Source: Cryptomeria japonica (taxonomy: Eukaryota; Streptophyta; Pinopsida; Cupressales; Cupressaceae). From it: a stretch of DNA of 64,000 nucleotides. Each line of letters begins with the position of its first letter. Position 1 is the first letter of the stretch. Positions 20,725 through 31,904 of this stretch are shown here, piece by piece. A program made the position numbers and the translations under genes. The DNA lies in assembly GCF_030272615.1 (NCBI RefSeq), contig NC_081412.1, positions 100,191,796 through 100,255,795 of the forward strand, written 5' to 3'. A model generated the notes under the pieces. It was not told the DNA's origin and made no database searches. It saw nothing but the letters and a program-made list of their open reading frames with translations.

Positions 20725-23409
20725 CACAAGACTAAGTATAGTTCTAATTGAAGTCATTTTTACAACTGGAGAAAATATTTCATCATAATCTATACCCTTT
20801 TTCTGTGCAAAACCTTTTACCACAAGTCTGGCCTTATATCTTTTCTGACCTCCTTCCTCCTCCTTCAGCCGATAAACCCATTTGTTAGGCAAGGCTCTTT
20901 TTTCTGCAGGTAAAGGGACTAAGTCCCAAGTCTTATTTTTCATCAAGGAGTCCATCTCCTCTTTCATGCCTAGCTGCCACTGTTGTTTGGCATCCACCTG
21001 CATTGCTTCTTCATATTCTTCTGGTTCACCAGAATCCGTTAATAAAATAGAATACAAAGAAGGAGAAAATATTTTAGGGGGTCTACTTGTCCTCGTAGAA
21101 TGTCTAACACTTGCAGGAGTTTGTGGGACAATCTGTTGTTGCTGAGCATCAGGTACCTATGGCATTTCATTTTCAGGAATCTCATCCAGCACCACATATT
21201 CTTGTTTGTCCTGTTCAAGCTTCTTTTCCTGCATATGTTCTTTATACATAACCTTCTCATTGAATATAACATCTCTACTTCTAATTATTTTCTTATTTTC
21301 AAAATCCCATAACCGATAGCCATATTCATCTATCCCATATCCAATGAAGGTACATTTCTGAGATTTAGCATCAAGTTTGGTTTTGTTTTCTTTATCAACA
21401 TGGACAAAAGCTTTGCAACCAAAAGTTTTTAGAAAAGAATAGTTTACCTTTTTACCAGTCCATGTCTCCTCTGGAATACCACCATCCAAAGGGGTTGAAG
21501 TTCCTCTATTTATCAAATAGACAACAATATGTACAACATCTGCCCAAAAATGTAAGGGCAATCCAGCATACAATCTCATGCTCCTCGCACGTTCCATGAT
21601 GGTCCTATTCATTCTCTCTAACACACCATTTTCCTGTGGAGTTCCTGGAACTGTCTTCTGCTTTCGAATCCCATTTAAGGAACAGTAATCTTCAAATGCT
21701 TTGCTGCAATACTCACCTCTATTATCCAATCTGAGACACTTCAACTTTTTTTCTGTCTCATTCTCAACCAAAGCTTTCCATTTCTTAAAAGTTTCAAAAA
21801 CATCTGATTTTTGTTTTAGGAAATATACCCATGTTTTTCTGGTTGAGTCATCAATAAAAATAACATAATAACAAGAGCCACCAAGAGATGATACCTGAGC
21901 CGGTCCCCATACATCTGAATGTACAAGCTCTAACTTCTCACTCTTCTTCTCTTTCCCAACCTTGAGAAATCTGACTCTTTTCTGTTTACCATAAACACAG
22001 TTTTCACAGAACTCTAAATCAATCTTCTTTAGTCTTGGCAATAGATTTTTGGAGTGAAGGATTTTCATCCTTTTCTCACTCATGTGCCCAAGCCTATGGT
22101 GCCACATTATCGAATCTGTTCTTGCAACATTTATTGTTGTTGTCCCTGCAGTAACTTTATCTGTAGCATCTAAGGTAGAGTAAGTGTTACCAGTACACAG
22201 ATATAATGTGCCTACCTTCTCACCTTTAGCTACTACTAATGATCCTTTAGTGACCTTCCACATACTGTTTGAGAAGGTAACTATGCAACCTTCACTACCT
22301 AGTTGCCCTACAGAAATTAAATTTCTTCTTAAATTAGGAACATGTCTTACCTCCTGCAGAAACCAGTCATTACCATTCTGCAACTTGATCTTTATCTTTC
22401 CTTTTCCAACAATTTGATAAGGCTCATCATCACCCAAATATACCTGTCCAAAATCACCTTGAACATAATCTAGAAAATATTTTCTATGGGGTGTAGCATA
22501 AAATGAAGCCCCAGAATCTATTACCCAGGAATCATTAACATTATCCAAACATAAGATTAAAGCATCTTGTAAAGTATTACTTGCAATATTAGCTTCCTTA
22601 CTGTCATTTTCATTTTTGTCTCTTTCTTTGTTTTTCTGAGACCAACAGTCTTTCTTTAGATGACTAGGCTTTCCGCAGTACCAGCAATCTTTATTTCCTC
22701 TAGATTGAGAGCGTCCTTTCTTTGACTTCCCTCGTGACTTCTCATTCCCAAGGCCTTTTCCTCTTTCCTTTGATCTTCCTCTGTTCTCCACATTCAAAAT
22801 ACTACCCAATGATGTTGGAGTCTCACCTGTGCTTTTCCTTCGCATTTCCTCGCTTAGGATAACACCAACAATATCATCAAATACCAAAGTATTTTTACCA
22901 GAGACAGAGTTACTTACAACCATAACCAAGCTATTCCAGCTTTCTGGCAAAGAACATAAAATCAAGAGAGCCCTAACCTCTTCTGCAAAGGTAATTTTTA
23001 CTGAAGACAATTGACTAGTAATTGTATTAAATTCATTTAAGTGCTCCGCTACAGATCCTCCCTCACTCATTTTCAAATTAAACAAACGCTTCATAAGAAA
23101 TACCTTATTCAAAGCCAAGGGTTTCTCATACAACTTAGCCAATGTTGCCATCAAATCTACAGTCATTTTTGCTTTTGTTATATTGAATGCTACAAACGAC
23201 ACAAGGCACAATCAAATGGATCCCAATGCCTTTCTATCTAAAATGCCCCACTCTTCATCTGATATTGTGGTCGGTTTCTTTGCCTTTCCTTCCAATGGCC
23301 GCCACAAATCCTTTTGATATAGGTAATCCTCCATCTGCATTTTCCATAACTGATAATTCTGGCCGTTAAACTTTTCGACCTTGAATTTGGAATCCTCCAT
23401 TGCTCCCAT
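20725..23409 (-). pseudogene. Nested Copia Gag-Pol polyprotein, 3' truncated
   Basis: A single minus-strand frame from ATG at 23409 with just two stops (TGA at 23212-23214, TAG at 21157-21159). Domains in order: Gag starting FKVEKFNGQNYQLWK; UBN2-type Gag core; zinc knuckle CWYCGKPSHLKKDC; protease active site SWVIDSGASFYATPHR; GAG-pre-integrase WHHRLGHMSEKRM; integrase with D (ELVHSDVWGP), D (CLRLDNRGEY) and E (GTPQENGVLERMN) all present; RT start KTWDLVPLPAEKRALPNKW to IRTILSLVA. It then runs into the LTR stub. It resembles the Tnt1/Tork group. Low damage implies youth; it cannot transpose without the lost RT and RNase H. Confidence 0.88.
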
Positions 23410-23460
23410 TCAAATCTGAAAGTCCTGCCAATTTACAAAAAACCTCGCTCTGATACCAAT

Positions 23461-23880
23461 TGTTAGGGTTTCAAGCAGATCCGAAGCAAATATGAACTAA
23501 CAATTATATGCAGATTTAAATACAAAAGATAAAGAAATAAAATAGGACACAAATAACACAGAGATTTAACGTGGTTCACCTAGAATGGGTTACGTCCACC
23601 ATACACAGCCGTCCAATCTTTCTTATTATCTAGCAAAAATAGTACATCAACATTCCAATGCCTTAAGCATCTCAGCCGCTTATAACATGTGTTTTTAGAG
23701 CAACAAACAAAGTCAGCCTTTTTAGGGTTTTATTACAATGTCGGTTTTCATCAACAAAAAAAATGGCAAAATTTTTTTTCTCGGGGGCTGCCGGCCCCGA
23801 ACCCTTGCCCGGCCCCGGACCCCGACAAGGATACGTGCTGAGTGTACAGTACTTTGCTGATCAGTCACCACATTTCAACA
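23461..23880 (-). repeat. 5' LTR of the nested Copia
   Basis: 420 bases, TGTTAGGG at one edge and TTTCAACA at the other on the plus strand, next to the TSD tccct. It has an unusually GC-rich patch at 23784-23826 (runs of GGCCCC) in otherwise AT-rich DNA. It lacks the CCCCCC/GGGGGG module shared by the other Copia-type LTRs of this window, so it is from a separate family. Confidence 0.85.
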
Positions 23881-23885
23881 TCCCT

Positions 23886-25146
23886 TACATTCACAGAAGC
23901 CGATGATGCCTCCGTAAGTCAGCCACATAATGCACCTTTACACATTGAAGCCTTCATACACAAACATCGAATAAAACAAGTCTTGATAGATGGAGGAACC
24001 GGTCTAAACATTTGTACATTGAGCACTATTAAATAGTTGGGATATTCTGATAAAGTTGTGAATTCTACAAACAAAATCACCATCAAGGCATATGATGATG
24101 AAGAGCGCTCATCCAAAGGCACAGTAACCTTACCTCTCAGAGTTGGGCCAGTTACAAAGGATGTGGTTTGTCAAGTACTTGATCTTGATCTCACATACAA
24201 CTTACTTTTGGGACATCCTTGGATTCATGAGATGAGTGCAGTACCATCTACATATCATCGATGCATCAAGTTTCCACACAATGGAGTTGAAGTGACTGTC
24301 AAAGCTGACCCAAATCCATTCATATATTGCAACAATCTACGACCTAGATCAGAAATAACAATCCCAGTCAATCAAGAAGCTATTCCTTCATCAGCATATG
24401 TGGATCCAGAATCCTTGAAAGCTTCTACATCAAAACAAGCAGAGATCAAAGAAAAATTCAAGGTTAAAGACCTGGGATGTGGTGAGTATATCTTTCATGT
24501 TGATCAACTCCCACTATCTCCTAAGGTATTCAGTCAACATGAACAATCTGCAAACAATTTGCAATGTCAAGGAATTGGGTTTGAACCACCTAGTGTTGTG
24601 GCTACTAAGTTTGAATGCAAATCTCCTTTAGTGGTACAAGCATCTCTTGATATCAACAATCCTAAGAGTGGTTCCAACAAAGAATCTATTGAGTGTATCA
24701 CCAACCCTCTTGAGAACTCACATAGCTTTACCATATCATCCGCTCATTCCATTTCCACTCCACTTCCAGACTTGGATCAACAAGAATTACAAAAGCCCTT
24801 ACACATTGGGGATCAAGAATCAATCTTTGAAAAGAAAAATTTAAAAGTCAAAAATAAAGAAAAGTGCTTTAGTCCAAATCAAAATCAAAAGCTATTGGAC
24901 TTTACAAAAATAAAAGTCAAGGATAAAAATCCTATGAAAGAAAAGGAACAAGAGTTGATCTCCCCTAATATCAAAATAACTAGGGGGCAAAAATTCTACA
25001 ATTTCAAGTCAAAAAACATACTTGTTGATCCTAAGTCTCCATCATGCTATCCTAGTTTCACTTCTTTTCACAATCATAAGCCTTCATCACTCATCCACTT
25101 GTTCCACACATCCTTTCCCTTCTGGCGATACATCATGGACCTTTAA
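23886..25146 (+). pseudogene. Gypsy A protease and linker
   Basis: Continues the Gag frame after the nested Copia. The aspartic protease is recognisable by KQVLIDGGTGLNICTLSTI (active-site D-G-G in place of D-T/S-G, as is usual in this plant Gypsy group) and LLLGHPWIHEMSAVPSTYH near its end. A TAG at 24034-24036 interrupts it. A long hydrophilic linker rich in Ser, Lys and Asn follows. Where RT should begin the frame stops at 25146; none of the RT motifs is present, so a deletion joins the linker to the integrase tail. Confidence 0.8.
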
Positions 25147-25540
25147 GGGAGTTTCCTCAAAGGACTTTGTTATCAGGGATGCCAAAACTTCTTTAGGTGA
25201 CACGCATATGGGCTTGTGTAGTCCACACGCTAGTAATTCTATCTCAGTTCCTTTATCAGGGAAGATAGTCACTCGAGCTACACATCATTCAGTCAAGGAA
25301 CAACATAGCTACAATCACAAAGTCAAGCCTCGCACATTTGAGGTAGGGGACTTAGTTCTCAAAGAAAATCCCAAAAATCAGCAAGACAGAGAGAAGAAGG
25401 GCAAGTTCGAACCAAATTGGCTTGGTCCTTACATCATTACAGCAGCATATGGATCTAGGGCATATCAGCTCTCAACTACAGAGGGTGAACCTTTGGAGGA
25501 TCCTATCAACAGCATGCACCTTCGCAGGTTTTACACATAG
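25147..25540 (+). pseudogene. Gypsy A integrase C-terminal tail
   Basis: In another frame than the protease. KVKPRTFEVGDLVL and FEPNWLGPYIITAAYGSRAY are the SH3-like C-terminal part of Gypsy integrase with its GPY motif; the protein ends MHLRRFYT. The zinc-binding HHCC domain and the DDE core are missing, as are RT and RNase H. This domain normally binds DNA and guides integration. It directly precedes the non-coding 3' part of the element. Confidence 0.8.
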
Positions 25541-27241
25541 CTCTTCAGAGTATCCTAATTCAAAAAATACAAAAAAAATTATAAAACAAAAAAATCGTTA
25601 CTTGGTGAAAACCTGACAAACAGGCACCTTGTGACACAAAAAATAAAAAAACATTGAAAAATCGAAAAAAGTAAAGAGAAATAATTTCATCCAATGGTGA
25701 AAACCACTTCGGTGGCACCCTGGGCAAGTACCATGGTGAAAACTGGGTCACCAGTGCCATGTGTAGAGACATTGCTCCTCCCTCCTTCAGGATTCACTTT
25801 CATCCTTTCACTTTGTACACACTCATAACCTCTTCATCCATAATAAACTTACACATTCCCATCATGGCTTGTTATTGATCTACCTAAGATTGGTTAGCCA
25901 TTCATAATAACCCCCTTTTCACCCTTTCCATCCATAATAAATCAGCTCCTATCTGTGGCTAAGGCAAATCCTACGTCTAGTGATGGGTGTGGAAGTGAGA
26001 GCATCACATGTTTCAAGGAGTATAGTTTCTTCCAGCTTCCTTCAGTCTATCCACGCACAATCCGCAATAAAGCAACACTTGCATCACAATCCGCAATAAA
26101 GTTTCATCTTCTCCGCAATAAAGTATTAGTTTCATGGATTCAGTCAGTTTCAGATGAGACACATCAGCAACAATGGGTTTCAACAAATCAAATCTTTCAA
26201 CAAACTCAAACAACATATGGTTCAGTGCTATCTATCCTTTCTGTGAAAGTAAACATTGTGACCACAATCAAATAAGACTTATACAAGTGACAAGAGACAC
26301 TAAATTTGAGGACTACAGTGGATGTTGGTGTCGAGTCTTGGTTTTCTTTTGATTTTATCTTTTGGTGACATGTCTTTTAGCTTTTCAGGATGTCTCTAAC
26401 TAGAGATTCTATCTCCAGGATGTCTTTGACTAGAAAGGCGAGGATGGGGTATCGTCACCTATTTGTATTTGTTGTCTGTGGATTGTCTTTTAGTAATGCT
26501 ATGACTTGTCCAAGGATATGAGGACACTGTGAGTCTAGTATGAACTGGGGCATTCCTTGTTTGCAACTATCTTATCTCTATGCAAATGGGTACAATGACT
26601 TTCTGGGTCGAACATATGCCTCGATTGTCATAACCTATTTTGCCATAATAAAGCTCAATGATGATAAAGCACAAGAAGCTCTTTCACTTTCATATCTTCT
26701 ATCTTTCATCCCCCTTTCTTGGTTGACTTCCATTGTCCTTCTTGAGTCTGCGTAGCCTGCTATCACATGACTGAGTATAATGACACACCAAAAACATTTG
26801 CATTTCATGTAGTTACAACTATATTACCACATATAAGCATTTCATACATACATATAGATATCACAACTGCATCACATCCTGCACACAACACATGTTAGCA
26901 CATTTTATATTCTCATCATGTAAATAGTTATTTGCATTATCATATTCATCTACATTTTATACATTCACTTTTGCATTTGCATAACATATAAAACATAAAA
27001 AACAAAAATATTGCATTGCATCATATACATATTTGCATCCATATCATAAGCATCACATAAGAACATCTCATCACATAGGTACACATGCATATAGCTGCCG
27101 CAAAGATGAATCATCTCATATATATATATATAAAGTGTCATGATACAATGATGTCAAAATCATATGGCTACAATCATCCGCAGGTGTCTACATCATCATA
27201 CAAAAATGGTACAATACTGATACATAGGGAGCCCTCTACGG
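25541..27241 (+). other. Non-coding 3' region of Gypsy A
   Basis: Starts with the GTGAAAACC/GGTGGCACC-rich stretch (25600-25770) common after pol in plant Gypsy elements, then AT-rich DNA with a CAT-rich segment at 26780-27130. No domain is visible in any frame. It separates the sense genes from the antisense gene. Confidence 0.5.
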
Positions 27242-28444
27242 CTATGATGAATTCCCTCCCTCAGAGTCGGCTGGCCTCAATGGAGTCTGAGCCCTAGAAG
27301 GACCCGCCCCAAGATCATCTCTCCTAGCCCCTGTGTCCTCTGCAGCCACCCCTCGTGTTGCCCTATCCGGACAGAGGAACCCACTGATAACTCCTTCCAA
27401 CACTGTTGGTAGTGCTAATCCTATCCATGTCATGGTATCCCATGCCACATGTCCCACCCTCATCTCCAGTCCCGGATCCTAGAACACTCGTCTCAATGCA
27501 TCCCTGTCTCCGTCTCGATCGTAGGGTACTAACTCCCCATCGATCGGTATCTGCAGAATCCTGTAAACATCCTCTAAGGTGACTATCATCTCACCCATCG
27601 ACAAATGAAATGTGCATGTCTCAGAGTGCCATCTCTTAGCCAGCGCAGTCAGCAAACCCATGTTCGCCCAAAACTCAGGCACATACATAATGTATCACAA
27701 ACCCATAACCTCAATCGTAGCTCGGTCTGTGGCTGTCAACTCAGGTCGCAACCTCTGAGTCGATGGGAATCTCTCCCGTGACTCTAGCATAGGCAGATAC
27801 TCCTGCAGTTAATCAAATCAATCATATCAGTCATATTTGCACTCACTGTTCATCACAAAGTGTTGCTTCTATCCTAGTGGTACTCCCTGTTCATTACAAA
27901 GTGCTGTTCATATTTTAGTACTCCCTATTCATCATAAAGTACTATATCTTGGTACTCACTATTCATCACAAATTGCCTTGATCTATCTTATCCTAGGGCC
28001 TCTACTTGAGTGAATCCTCTTGAGTAGTTTCCTAATTGGCAACATATGTTCTATCACAGAATTGTCAATCCTAGCCCTATTTGCTATCCTAGTTTTCCCT
28101 AGAGGACCTGCTTGAGTGTATTCTCTCAGTAGCTTATCCAATTGACAACGTATGTTCATTAGAGAACTACCGATTTGACCTAGAAGACACAAATTCACAA
28201 TTTTGGACACAAACGTGCATTTATTACATTACCTAGCATGCATTAATGACATCAATAAATGCATCAAAGTACAAGGAGGTTTTGTGGTACTTACTAGCTC
28301 TCCTGCCTCTATTGGCCTCTGATATCAGTGAACGCGATCGAATCTATGCACCAATGCCATCGCTGCTAACTGTTGCTGCTTTATCTCACTCTGCACTTTG
28401 ATCTCTTGGATGTGTGGATGACAATGAGGATGTTTTCCCCTCAT
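27242..28444 (-). pseudogene. Antisense plant mobile domain (PMD) gene carried by Gypsy A
   Basis: Two exons on the strand opposite to the retrotransposon: 28444-28295 (ATG, ending at a GTAAGT donor) and 27802-27242 (after a CTGCAG acceptor), both in phase 0 and in total 711 nt. Exon 2 shows the PMD signature RWHSETCTFHLSMGEMIVTLEDV, then LQIPIDG. The C-terminus is Arg/Gly/Ala-rich. Three in-frame stops (one in exon 1, two in exon 2) break it. PMD proteins occur both as host genes (MAIL1/MAIN type) and inside Gypsy elements, where extra antisense ORFs between pol and the 3' LTR are known in the Tat lineage. The intron contains two short tandem repeats (27838-27975 and 27990-28185). Confidence 0.75.
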
Positions 28445-28702
28445 GGTCTATCTTATAGACTACCCTAGCCCTAGCCCTAGCCCTCATTTCCCGAGTCAGT
28501 CTTCATTATCCCATGACTCTGTCACTCTATCCTATCTGGTCAGTCCATTTTAGCCTTTCTTTCTTATCGAGAGATTGTCTGCAATCTTTTCAGACATTTT
28601 TTCATCCAATCTCTCGAGGGGGCATATCATTCCCATCTTGGGGCAACTCTGTATCAGTTCATCTTATCTTCTTTGAAACAACGTGACAAGCCGCATTGTC
28701 TC

Positions 28703-28716
28703 AAAAAGGGGCAAAA
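28703..28716 (+). other. Polypurine tract of Gypsy A
   Basis: AAAAAGGGGCAAAA lies immediately before the 3' LTR and would prime plus-strand synthesis. Confidence 0.7.
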
Positions 28717-29511
28717 TGTAGACACCCAAAATTGTCATGTCTAATTAAATAAATATTTTATTTATTTAATTATCTAAGCCTAATTCTTCTATTAATTAAA
28801 TAAATCTTTATTTATTTAATTAATTAATTTATCTTCTTCTAGCCTTATTTCTCATTTAGATAAATACATTTATTTATTTAAATTACCCTTTTCCTAAATT
28901 AAATAAATATCTTATTTATTTAATTATCCCACTTCTTCTATTAATTAAATAAATTTTTATTTATTTAATTAATTCATTAACCTTTTCTACCCATGACACA
29001 TGTCATTCATCTCTTAATTCATACACTACCTACCCCTTTCATTATTTTATTATTTCTTTTACCTACCCTCTAATCATAGCCGACCTCCTTTTACACCTCT
29101 CAATCTTATCCCTCCATTTCATATAGTGTCTTCTATATAAGGAGATGTTTCCTTCATTATCAAACCCTCACTATGCATTTGGTCCCCCCATTGACTACTG
29201 GACTACACTACGCTTTTGAACATAGGCGATCCTACTTGCAACCACATTCTGTTCTTTGTTGAGCTCTTGTGCACACATAAAATCTGAGACCAAATATATC
29301 AAGCAAGATCAATGGAGATAGGAAGAATGGAGATTCAAACCCTATTGGACATGTGATGGTATAATCTTTGTGATTTCATTTGATTTGCATTGTCTTAGGT
29401 AATCTTCATATGTTATGGTGGATCTTTGTTGTTGTTAGGCTAGGGTTTTGCGGTTGAATCCATTTAGTCTTTCAATATTATTATTGTTGTTATCCATTTT
29501 CACCATATATA
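28717..29511 (+). repeat. 3' LTR of Gypsy A
   Basis: 795 bases starting TGTAGACACCC. It carries a 39-base AT block near 28745-28783 (including TTTATTTAATTATCTAAGCC) that the 5' LTR lacks, and its last bases read CATATATA instead of CATAAACA. Otherwise it is nearly identical to the 5' copy and has the same TATATAAGG box at 29134-29142. Confidence 0.88.
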
Positions 29512-29924
29512 GATTCTTGTTTCTTTACATAATATATTTAACCACACTACCTCCTTACAAGCATGTGTCGCAACCATCTACTCTACTTCTGAAGTGGAAA
29601 ATGCAACTGTAGATTTTCTTTCTCTCATCCAACTAACTCCTCCTCCAAACAAAGTAAAGATGGCCACTTATTGATCTTCTCTAATCTAGATCATCAAAAA
29701 AATCAGAATCGATAAATCCCCACAAACCAATTACCCTAATCATATCATTATATCCATGATAGAAAATGCAATGATTAAAATTCCCATGTAAATATTTGAA
29801 AACCCATTTCACATAAGCTCGATGTTCTTTACTAGGATTTTTCATAAATCTACTAAGACCTCGCACAACTTGGGCAATATTTGGTCTTGTACAGACCATA
29901 GAATACATAAGGCTATTGGATTTT
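29512..29924 (-). pseudogene. Copia F RT end and RNase H start
   Basis: Minus strand reads SLMYSMVCTRPNIAQVV, a segment with KEHRAYVKWVFKYLHG, GFIDSDFFDDLD (RNase H first Asp region), then FSTSEVE and ATHACKEVVWL, the standard Copia order. Several stops occur. It ends on the right where element E begins (about 29925) and continues on the left across Gypsy A into 14652-14942. Confidence 0.75.
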
Positions 29925-30118
29925 TGTCATTGATGAAGGAGAATGTTGCGTAGGCTACCAGTTGTCATTGATGAAGGAGAATGTCATGTAGGCTATCAGT
30001 TGTCATTGATGTCAACATATTTATGTTGACTTGTACTATTATTTCTTTGGTATTCTAATGACTCTATCCATCATGTTTTGCCTTACGTTGTAGATGTGGG
30101 TTTGCAGTTTGGGTAGTA

Positions 30119-31538
30119 TGATGGTATGATGAAAGAATAAGTATCTGGTCAACTACTGAGAGGGGGGGGGTGAATCAGTAGATTAAAAAACTAATAATAA
30201 CTTCACCAATCTCAAAATCAATCTCTCAAAGTAAACTTAGAACTATCAATGTAATACTACTGTCAAGATTAAAACTCATAAGATAAACTAGTTGACTGTT
30301 ACAACAAATTAATAATAAACAACTTCAAACTCATAAACATCTAAATATTTTTTCATATGTCAACAGACTTCATTTCTCAATGCTTCTGGTTATCATGACT
30401 TATCAAAGTAGTTAAGTAAATCAACCATAAGAACATAACCACAAAAACATTCACCACTTGACACAGATATTTTGACATGGAAACCCAAATGGGAAAAACC
30501 ATGGTGAGATGAGACTCATAAGATAACTATCTAAACTCTTCTGAAGTTTGCTCTGTTAGGAGCCTAGCCTATTAAAGCTTTACAAAAAGTCCTGTTAAGA
30601 ACAGATCCTATTAGGGACCACTCAGTTAAGGGATTGACTACAATGACTTGTTAGAAGCAATACCCTATAAGGAGAAACCTCGGTAGAGGATTTGAAAATC
30701 CAAGCTAATGGATCACCTTGTTAGAGGATTTGAATAGCACCAAGCTTGTTAGATCTTACCCTGTTAGGGGATTTCAATTATGCTGTAATTGTTAGAAAAC
30801 AAAAGGAATTTGCTGATCTATTTGAATAGCACTACACTTGCTTGATCAGATCCTTTTCATGCTCCTATCTACCTTTACTCAAACTACAGATACATCATTC
30901 GGTTCAGCAATCACATACTCAACTGATCTTTGCCAACTCTTAAACTAAACAACTTCATCGACCTTATAAACAAATCAATTAGGTCGGTAACACAACAAAA
31001 ACTTAATTCTCATAGAGATTACAAACAATTTGGTTCAAGTATGACCGTTGGATTACATAGCAATCTCTGCACATCAATCAAGAAAACCTCGATCGCTCCT
31101 TGATCACTGCTTCATCAAACTTAGTAACTCATCATGCACTTTGCATTATATGCAGTATAATTGCTCATTCCCTAGACAAAAACCATTACATTAACTCGCC
31201 AAAATCACTTGAAATTGTCTTCATACAATAATCATACATGTCATAATCATTGCTGCTCATCATCAAATTGTAAACCAATAACCAATTCACCAAACTTAAT
31301 CAGTTAGGGTTTATCAAAAACAATAGATAGGGTTTACCAATTATCAGTTCAACTCTCCAATATATAGCAATACCGGTTCACTCCACAAATTCTTCCTATC
31401 GGTTATAGTTTCCTTCATGAGCTCATCCTACTGGTTACAAAATAATATTACAACAATATCAACAATATCATTACCAGTTAATTGACATCAATGACAACAT
31501 AACATATCAATAATGCAATCTTCATGCTAATGCCAACA
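30119..31538 (-). repeat. 3' LTR of Copia B
   Basis: 1420 bases; TGATGGTATGATG at one edge, ATGCCAACA at the other. It has the G-run module GAGAGGGGGGGG at 30157-30170 and several GTTAG-containing short repeats at 30540-30800. It matches 36056-39113 once the solo LTR is removed. Confidence 0.88.
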
Positions 31539-31904
31539 ATCTCCCCCTTTGGTATTGATGGCAATACAAATATCAATACCATTGATTGTTGTTGTGATTG
31601 TGAATAGGAATCATGGTTTACATTACCAAGTATTCACCATGCTCTCCATTTCTTCAGTTTTTCATTGGTTCTTCTCCCCATAATCACATAAATCTTCTCC
31701 CCCTTTGACAACAACGCCAAATTGAAAGTTAAACATGTAATGCCAATTTTCACTGTGCAGTATCAACAACCTGCAACTTGATGCTCCGCCTGTGGAATAA
31801 CTCCACTTCTACACCAGTCCTTCTATAAAATTCTGCAAGTAGCTCTAGGACTAATGTAATCTACATCATGCTTAACTGGCCTCATGAAGGGATACAACCC
31901 CTAG

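Larger units (their letters stand above)
20698..23880 (-). mobile_element. Copia (Tnt1-like) element nested in Gypsy A, internally deleted
   Basis: Minus-strand element with a full 5' LTR at 23461-23880, primer-binding site at 23447-23458, and one large polyprotein. Only the final 27 bases of its 3' LTR remain (20698-20724), fused directly to the middle of RT, so the rest of RT, all of RNase H and nearly all of the 3' LTR were deleted. TSD tccct is exact at 20693-20697 and 23881-23885, which shows that the deletion arose inside the element and left the insertion edges intact. Confidence 0.92.
14943..29511 (+). mobile_element. Gypsy-type LTR retrotransposon A (deletion derivative with nested Copia)
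   Basis: Two LTRs (14943-15698 and 28717-29511) flank a primer-binding site, a long leader, Gag, protease, an integrase tail, an antisense plant-mobile-domain gene and a polypurine tract. Flanking bases gattt (14938-14942) and gattc (29512-29516) fit a 5-base target duplication with one change, and removing the element restores the frame of the Copia it entered. The RT, RNase H and integrase core are absent, so it must have moved using enzymes of a relative. LTRs show about 15 differences by eye plus one 39-base length difference, so insertion was fairly recent. A 3.2 kb Copia sits at 20698-23880. The long leader and antisense extra gene suggest the Tat lineage (inference). Confidence 0.88.

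Noticed and set aside
23784-23826. GC-rich patch considered as a foreign or organellar insert
   Set aside because: It lies wholly within the nested Copia LTR bounded by an exact target duplication.
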